A stretch of 10,784 nucleotides of DNA from JBGTHB01 sp041746415 (GTDB lineage Bacteria > Pseudomonadota > Gammaproteobacteria > Coxiellales > Coxiellaceae), in assembly GCA_041746415.1 (NCBI GenBank), contig JBGTHB010000112.1, forward strand, positions 1 to 10,784. The letters run 5' to 3'. Below, piece after piece: positions 7,428-10,784 of this stretch. Position 1 is the stretch's first letter, and every line of letters starts with the position of its first letter. The notes under the pieces were generated by a model. The model saw only the letters and a list, made by a program, of their open reading frames with translations, searched no databases and was not told the origin of the DNA. The position numbers and the translations under genes were made by a program.

Positions 7428-8108
7428 TTAATCGGCAAGCAGTGCTTGCAACGCATAACCAATTTGCTCACAGCAATTGGCGATTAAACCAATATTTTCA
7501 ATTATTTTATATAAAAACATCACATTGACCGGCAACAGTGTTGACTCCATTTCAAATAAATCCGCGCGCAATTTCACTTGCATTACGTCAGTTTCTGTTT
7601 CAATTTCATTTAATTTAATAATCACCTGATGTAATGCTTTCGCTTCTTTGCCACTAAAGCCACTCTCCATTAAACGGCTTAACTCCTCAATAACAAATTT
7701 AGCTTGTTGGGCAGCTTGCACATTACGCATTAAAAATGCTTGAAGGGGAGCTGCCAACGACGCAGGTATCTGCATTTTTCGCCCCAATATCAGCCCAGCA
7801 ATATCTTTAATCAAATTCGCCAGCGTTTCTTGGCTTGAAAGCAATTTCAAAATATCCCCGCGTGATACCGGCAACAACAAGCCTTTAGGTAAATTCATGC
7901 GTAAATCTTGTTTTAGCGCATCCGCTTGATGCTCAAAAGAGGCGATTTGTGCTTGTACACGTGCAGCGTTTTGCCAATCTTGTTGTAAGACGCTGTCAAA
8001 AAAATTGGGCAATTGCTCGGCACAAGCATAAGCGCAACTCATGTGTTCCTGCAGTGGGCGCATTGGTGAACGTGCAAACATATCCAAAATTGAACTTCGT
8101 TTAAGCAT
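7428..8108 (-). CDS. DUF47 PhoU-like Pit accessory protein
   Basis: The 226-residue product is almost entirely helical and matches the DUF47 (TIGR00153) family, distant PhoU relatives encoded next to PiT transporters and thought to control them. The N-terminus FARSPMRPLQEHM (11-23) is typical; ExxAD at 59-63 within EHQADALKQDLR and the matching NEIETETD (157-164) are the two paired acidic, metal-binding-type PhoU motifs. The open frame reaches 8204, but I chose ATG 8108: AAGGAAA lies 6 nt upstream, a promoter lies directly behind it, and family homology starts there. Expected site is the cytoplasm, at the membrane face of Pit. Here it leads an operon of nucleoside salvage genes instead of pit, which is about 5.5 kb away. 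Confidence 0.92.
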   Translation of the reverse strand: MLKRSSILDMFARSPMRPLQEHMSCAYACAEQLPNFFDSVLQQDWQNAARVQAQIASFEHQADALKQDLRMNLPKGLLLPVSRGDILKLLSSQETLANLIKDIAGLILGRKMQIPASLAAPLQAFLMRNVQAAQQAKFVIEELSRLMESGFSGKEAKALHQVIIKLNEIETETDVMQVKLRADLFEMESTLLPVNVMFLYKIIENIGLIANCCEQIGYALQALLAD

Positions 8109-8124
8109 GATTTTTCCTTGTAGC

Positions 8125-8153
8125 TCGACATTATATAGGTATTCCCTTAAAAT
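8125..8153 (+). promoter_or_regulatory. Sigma70 promoter of the PEBP gene
   Basis: TCGACA (8125-8130, five of six) and TAAAAT (8148-8153, five of six) are spaced by 17 bp. The predicted start is near 8160, giving a leader of about 25 nt with AAGGA before ATG 8185. It occupies the same DNA as the operon promoter on the other strand. Confidence 0.6.
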
Positions 8154-8160
8154 GTTCCAA
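8130..8160 (-). promoter_or_regulatory. Sigma70 promoter of the DUF47-cdd-punA-deoC-MFS operon
   Basis: On the minus strand TTGGAA (8155-8160) lies 17 bp from TATATA (8132-8137) and 19 bp from a perfect TATAAT (8130-8135) in the overlapping TATATAAT. The predicted start near 8123 gives a leader of about 15 nt with AAGGA before the DUF47 ATG. No other promoter is needed for the five closely spaced genes. Confidence 0.6.
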
Positions 8161-8184
8161 TAGCAATGACGGTCAAGGATGATC

Positions 8185-8718
8185 ATGCTCGGCGCAGGTA
8201 ACATGATAAAAACACTAATGATGCTGGCCTACTTGGCAGCGGAACCTGCGTCAAACGCTACCTCACCTGAACTGTTCACCGTTTATAGTCCTGCTTTCCC
8301 ACCAAATCACTATATTCCAGCGCTTTATACTTGCGACGGTAATAACATTTCCATCCCGGTTAAATGGTCAGGTGTACCCCGCGGAACGCAATCTTTTGCT
8401 TTAGTCCTGTTTGATGAAGATACGCCGTGGCCTGGTTTTTATCATTGGGAGGTTTATGACATTCCCCGCAAGGTAAGAGGACTGCCGCTTAATTTGGTGG
8501 CAACTTCACCAGAGCAAGTTGGCAATAACAGTTGGGGCCATAAAAAATATGAAGGGCCTTGTCCCACTACCGGTACCCATCATTATGTCATTCGTTTGTA
8601 CGCCTTAAACACGAAACTCAAATCCAGCGCGGGCGAAAGCCCACTTACCCTGCATCGCGCTATGAATAACCACATCATTGATTGGACCCAGACAACAGGA
8701 CTGTATCGTAAAAGTTAA
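8185..8718 (+). CDS. YbhB/YbcL-type PEBP family protein, probably exported
   Basis: The product (177 residues) belongs to the phosphatidylethanolamine-binding protein family. Both signature motifs are present: DEDTPWPGFYHWEVYDIP (77-94) and GHKKYEGPCPTTGTHHY (118-134), which form the anion-binding pocket, and the bacterial-type SPAFPPNHYIPALYTCDG lies at 35-52. The ligand and role of bacterial members are not settled. The N-terminus has a lysine followed by a short hydrophobic run (TLMMLAYLAA) and a possible cleavage site after PASNA, which suggests export to the periplasm, though the signal is weak. Three in-frame ATGs compete: 8179, 8185 and 8203. I chose 8185 because AAGGA lies 5 nt before it; 8203 gives the neatest signal peptide. 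It diverges from the DUF47 operon and ends at a strong terminator. Confidence 0.88.
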   Translation: MLGAGNMIKTLMMLAYLAAEPASNATSPELFTVYSPAFPPNHYIPALYTCDGNNISIPVKWSGVPRGTQSFALVLFDEDTPWPGFYHWEVYDIPRKVRGLPLNLVATSPEQVGNNSWGHKKYEGPCPTTGTHHYVIRLYALNTKLKSSAGESPLTLHRAMNNHIIDWTQTTGLYRKS

Positions 8719-8726
8719 CACCGAAT

Positions 8727-8817
8727 CCCTCTCTAATCACCACCCACTTTAAGGTGTTTGGTTTTACCAAATAGCCCACACTAAGGATAGTGTAAATGTG
8801 GTTAGAGAGGGTTTTTT
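8727..8817 (+). terminator. Multi-hairpin intrinsic terminator or structured RNA
   Basis: A 14-bp outer stem pairs 8727-8740 with 8798-8811 (one G-U pair in the plus-strand RNA) and is followed at once by six Ts (8812-8817), so it can end transcription of the PEBP gene. The 57-nt interior is itself folded: CACC/GGTG (8741-8744 with 8753-8756), a perfect TTTGGT/ACCAAA with loop TTT (8757-8771), and a perfect ACACTA/TAGTGT with loop AGGA (8778-8793). The result is a cloverleaf-like four-way junction. On the minus strand the outer pairing has a mismatch and no T-tract, so it works mainly for plus-strand transcripts. It lies between converging genes. Confidence 0.75.
8743..8756 (+). repeat. 14-bp repeat, copy 1 (in terminator interior)
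   Basis: CCCACTTTAAGGTG is identical to 8892-8905 inside the HPF-cold-shock gene, and a related CCCACACTAAGG lies at 8775-8786. See the finding on these repeats. Confidence 0.6.
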
Positions 8818-9346
8818 ATTTTTCCTTGGCACTCACACGGTGTGCCCGCGGCCCTTCATTATCCCATGCCGGAATAAATTTTACCGGCATCCCCACTTTA
8901 AGGTGATCAAACTGTGGATGATGTACTGACCCCGAATTAAAGTAATACTCATCACCCTCTTGTGTCTCAATAAAACCAAAACGATCTTCCTCAAAAATTC
9001 GCACAATTTCACCATGTAAAATTGCTTCGTGGTGCTTAACATCACCATTTAAAATGCGCGAGGCTTCTTCCACTTGGCGCGCCATATCGTCAAACGCGTT
9101 GCTAATCGACAAATACAAATTGCTTTCTTCATTGTGCGTGGTGACTAATTCTTTTTTATTCGGCATGGTCAAATTTATTTTGACGTTATACAGCTCTTCT
9201 TTAACACTCAATTTCTCCGCCACCACGTGACAGGAAATAATTTTATCTGAAAACGTACTCAATTTTTGGGCCTTACTGTGAATGTGTTCTTCCACGGCGG
9301 GCGAGTGTTTGATGTTTTTTAGCGTGAACTGCAAAGGTACTTGCAT
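8816..9346 (-). CDS. HPF/RaiA domain fused to a C-terminal cold-shock domain
   Basis: The 176-residue product has an N-terminal ribosome hibernation domain of the S30AE/HPF/RaiA family (about 1-100; MQVPLQFTLKNI, then HIHSKAQKLSTF, and the helix ISNAFDDMARQVEE). Residues about 109-172 form a cold-shock (CSD) beta barrel: HGEIVRIFEEDRFGFIET contains the RNP1-like RFGFIET, and EYYFNSGSV is the RNP2-like strand. It probably binds the ribosome decoding region while the CSD contacts RNA, in stress or stationary phase; this is inferred from the domains. The start at 9346 is fixed by AGGAGA 8 nt upstream; the ATG at 9361 would add five residues. It differs from long HPF, whose tail is a dimerisation domain. 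It converges on the PEBP gene and diverges from the AbiE genes. Confidence 0.9.
   Translation of the reverse strand: MQVPLQFTLKNIKHSPAVEEHIHSKAQKLSTFSDKIISCHVVAEKLSVKEELYNVKINLTMPNKKELVTTHNEESNLYLSISNAFDDMARQVEEASRILNGDVKHHEAILHGEIVRIFEEDRFGFIETQEGDEYYFNSGSVHHPQFDHLKVGMPVKFIPAWDNEGPRAHRVSAKEK
8892..8905 (+). repeat. 14-bp repeat, copy 2 (inside the HPF-CSD gene)
   Basis: Identical to 8743-8756. Here it encodes (on the minus strand) HLKVG of the cold-shock domain. Confidence 0.6.
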
Positions 9347-9388
9347 GATAACTCTCCTCAAGCTTGCGAACGCAATTTATTCAATTTA

Positions 9389-9394
9389 ATTATA
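9389..9394 (-). promoter_or_regulatory. Putative -10 of the HPF-CSD gene
   Basis: A perfect minus-strand TATAAT lies 43 bp before the start codon. The sequence 16-18 bp further upstream (around AGAAAT) is a poor -35, so the promoter may need an activator or another sigma factor. It is back to back with the AbiEi promoter. Confidence 0.4.
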
Positions 9395-9406
9395 GACAAT
9401 ATAAGG

Positions 9407-9435
9407 TCGATATTTCTGTTTCTTTATATTACAAT
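9407..9435 (+). promoter_or_regulatory. Putative sigma70 promoter of the abiE operon
   Basis: TCGATA (9407-9412, four of six) and TACAAT (9430-9435, five of six) are spaced by 17 bp. The predicted start near 9442 lies inside the inverted repeat 9426-9447, and GGAG (9448-9451) precedes the ATG by 5 nt. Confidence 0.5.
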
Positions 9436-9447
9436 TAGTTGTAATAT
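9426..9447. promoter_or_regulatory. Perfect 22-bp inverted repeat, likely AbiEi operator
   Basis: ATATTACAA, a 4-base centre TTAG, and TTGTAATAT form a perfect 9+9 palindrome covering the -10 box and the predicted transcription start. AbiEi proteins of known systems bind inverted repeats in their own promoter with the N-terminal winged helix and repress the operon, so this is the expected operator. Binding here is inferred. Confidence 0.7.
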
Positions 9448-9456
9448 GGAGAATCA

Positions 9457-10095
9457 ATGAAACTAACCGAATTTAAACAACGCATGCGACCCTATCCGCT
9501 GTTTACCAGCCAAGCGCTGTGCGGCCTACAGCCGGACACGAACACGCTGCGACGGCAACTTTCGGAATGGGTAAAAAAAGGTTTCGTTATTCAACTGAAG
9601 CGTGGCGTCTACACATTGACAGACCAGGACCGCAACCAGCCGCTGTCACTCTTTTTTGTTGCTAACCAGCTGTACTATCCATCTTATGTCAGCCTCGAAA
9701 GTGCCCTCAGCCACTACGGTCTCATCCCAGAAAAAGTAACGCAGCACACCTCGATTTCAACCAAAAAAACCCAAGCGTTTTCAAATGCGCTTGGCGAATT
9801 TAATTATTATCACGTCAAAACACCTCTGTTTTTTGGTTTTAAAAAAATCCAACAACCCAACCAGCAACATTTTTTAATTGCCACTCCAGAAAAAGCACTA
9901 TTTGATTATTTATATTTAAAAGCCACTGCCATCAAAAAACCGTCAGTGGATTTTTTAGAACACAGTTTACGTTTACAAAACAGCCAGGTTCTAGATAAAA
10001 AACAGCTAACCCGTATGGCTAAACAAACACAGCATGCTAAATTATCAGTATGGGCCGAATGTATTTTAAACTTTAAAGAGCAACACGATGATTGA
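9457..10095 (+). CDS. abiEi: AbiEi antitoxin and autorepressor of a type IV toxin-antitoxin system
   Basis: The 212-residue product has an N-terminal winged helix-turn-helix (about 1-56; LRRQLSEWVKKGFVIQLKRG, then VYTL in the wing) and a C-terminal domain with family signatures YPSYVSLESALSHYGLIPE (74-92) and ATPEKALFDYLYL (142-154). In AbiE systems it represses its own operon and counters the AbiEii toxin without a direct complex (type IV), giving phage abortive infection or element maintenance. The start follows GGAG by 5 nt and the operator palindrome by 9 bp. It overlaps abiEii by 8 bp. Base composition changes within the gene: by hand count about 53% G+C over 9481-9720 against about 34% over 9781-10020. 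Confidence 0.92.
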   Translation: MKLTEFKQRMRPYPLFTSQALCGLQPDTNTLRRQLSEWVKKGFVIQLKRGVYTLTDQDRNQPLSLFFVANQLYYPSYVSLESALSHYGLIPEKVTQHTSISTKKTQAFSNALGEFNYYHVKTPLFFGFKKIQQPNQQHFLIATPEKALFDYLYLKATAIKKPSVDFLEHSLRLQNSQVLDKKQLTRMAKQTQHAKLSVWAECILNFKEQHDD

Positions 10096-10784
10096 TCTTT
10101 TAAAACAAAAACTGCGTGTATTTCCAACTCAAGAGCAAAAATATAATTATTTGCGCGAATATTTACAGTGGTTAATTTTAAAATCACTGGATGAAATTGG
10201 TGGCTTTAAAAATCTAGCATTTTTAGGCGGTACATCACTGCGAATTTTGTATGATTTAAAACGCTTTTCGGAAGATCTGGATTTTTCGCTAATTAACAAC
10301 AAAAACTTTGATTTTGTAAAGCTCATGGCACAATTACAAAAAAACTTAGCCCTCAACAACTTGGATGTGGAGATCCGCGCAAAAGCAACTAAAACGGTGG
10401 CATCTGCTTTTATCAAATTTAATAATTTATTAGCACCGCTCGGCTTTAGCACCCAGAAGAATCAAAAAATGCTAATTAAGTTTGAAGTCGATCAAAAGCC
10501 ACCCCCAGGTTTTCACACCACACTCTCTATCATCAACAAAGAGTTTTTAATCGGCATTAATCACTTCGATTTGCCCTCTTTGTTTGCGGGGAAGCTGCAC
10601 GCCATCCTTTCACGCCCTTACACCAAGGGGCGTGATTATTATGATTTCATTTGGTATGGCGCGGCTAAACACGCTGTCAATCTTGATTTAGTGAATAATG
10701 CACTCGCTCAAACTTCTGGAAAAAATCCACGCTATACAATGGCTGAATTAATTCGCGTACTGCAGCAGCATTTTGAATCAACTG
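10088..10784 (+). CDS. abiEii: AbiEii nucleotidyltransferase toxin, 3' end beyond window
   Basis: An open frame of 232 codons starts at ATG 10088 and runs off the window without a stop. It matches the AbiEii/MenT nucleotidyltransferase family of the DNA polymerase beta-like fold: motif I GGTSLR (47-52) with RFSEDLDF (59-66; Asp63 and Asp65 are the metal-binding pair), motif II FEVD (132-135), motif III around AGKLHAILSR (167-176; Lys169) and motif IV KGRDYYDF (180-187). All conserved positions are intact, so the toxin should be active. Related enzymes transfer nucleotides and some modify tRNA; the target here is unknown. The ATG overlaps the antitoxin's last codons (ATGATTGA), which indicates translational coupling. 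Usual length is near 280-300 residues, so roughly a fifth is missing from view. Confidence 0.93.
   Translation, partial: MIDLLKQKLRVFPTQEQKYNYLREYLQWLILKSLDEIGGFKNLAFLGGTSLRILYDLKRFSEDLDFSLINNKNFDFVKLMAQLQKNLALNNLDVEIRAKATKTVASAFIKFNNLLAPLGFSTQKNQKMLIKFEVDQKPPPGFHTTLSIINKEFLIGINHFDLPSLFAGKLHAILSRPYTKGRDYYDFIWYGAAKHAVNLDLVNNALAQTSGKNPRYTMAELIRVLQQHFEST

Noticed and set aside
7418..7471. Upstream extension of cdd to an ATG at 7471
   Set aside because: It would overlap the DUF47 coding end and hides a strong AGAGGA site directly before the ATG at 7417, where homology begins.
8109..8204. In-frame upstream extension of the DUF47 gene to an ATG at 8204
   Set aside because: The extension covers the promoter and ribosome binding site region, overlaps the PEBP start, and adds residues outside the family pattern.
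9390..9404. Second inverted repeat TTATA/TATAA upstream of abiEi as an additional operator
   Set aside because: The 5-bp arms are pure A/T and largely explained by the -10 of the divergent HPF-CSD gene; the sequence is unlike the main palindrome.
9906..10452. Minus-strand open frames opposite abiEi and abiEii
   Set aside because: They are shadows of well-supported plus-strand genes with intact family motifs.

Overview
The window looks like chromosome of a moderately AT-rich gammaproteobacterium. The protein types (PiT transporter with a DUF47 partner, a ribosome hibernation domain fused to a cold-shock domain, a trimeric-type purine nucleoside phosphorylase) would fit the Legionellales or relatives, but this is inferred from family memory and the genus is not determined. 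It holds 13 protein-coding genes, two of them cut by the window edges. I see no rRNA, tRNA, CRISPR array or insertion sequence.

Region 1-1969 (minus strand) reads, in transcription order, pit phosphate transporter, a six-helix membrane protein, and the start of an exported protein whose ATG overlaps the membrane protein's stop codon. Region 1991-2863 (plus strand) is a uridine phosphorylase-like enzyme whose start codon lies only 21 bp from that of pit, so the two promoters must overlap each other or the opposite gene. Region 2955-4181 (minus) is a lone AAA ATPase of the DUF4143 type with its own promoter.

Region 4284-8108 (minus) is a tight five-gene operon: DUF47 (PhoU-like partner of Pit), cytidine deaminase, purine nucleoside phosphorylase, deoxyribose-phosphate aldolase and an MFS transporter, with gaps of 10, -4, 5 and 4 bp. 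Together with pit and the uridine phosphorylase this forms a phosphate-plus-nucleoside scavenging neighbourhood: Pit imports phosphate, the phosphorylases use phosphate to split nucleosides, Cdd feeds cytidine into the uridine branch, and DeoC takes deoxyribose 5-phosphate to acetaldehyde and glyceraldehyde 3-phosphate. The phosphopentomutase that would link the phosphorylases to DeoC is not in the window. DUF47, usually beside pit, is here about 5.5 kb away with the nucleoside genes between them.

Region 8125-8160 carries two near-consensus promoters pointing in opposite directions and occupying the same DNA, one for the operon and one for a plus-strand PEBP-family gene. That gene ends in a striking multi-hairpin terminator (8727-8817), and converging on it is a gene for an HPF/RaiA domain fused to a cold-shock domain.

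Region 9407 to the end is a type IV AbiE toxin-antitoxin (abortive infection) system: a perfect 22-bp inverted repeat over the promoter, the AbiEi antitoxin/repressor, and the AbiEii nucleotidyltransferase toxin, which runs off the window.
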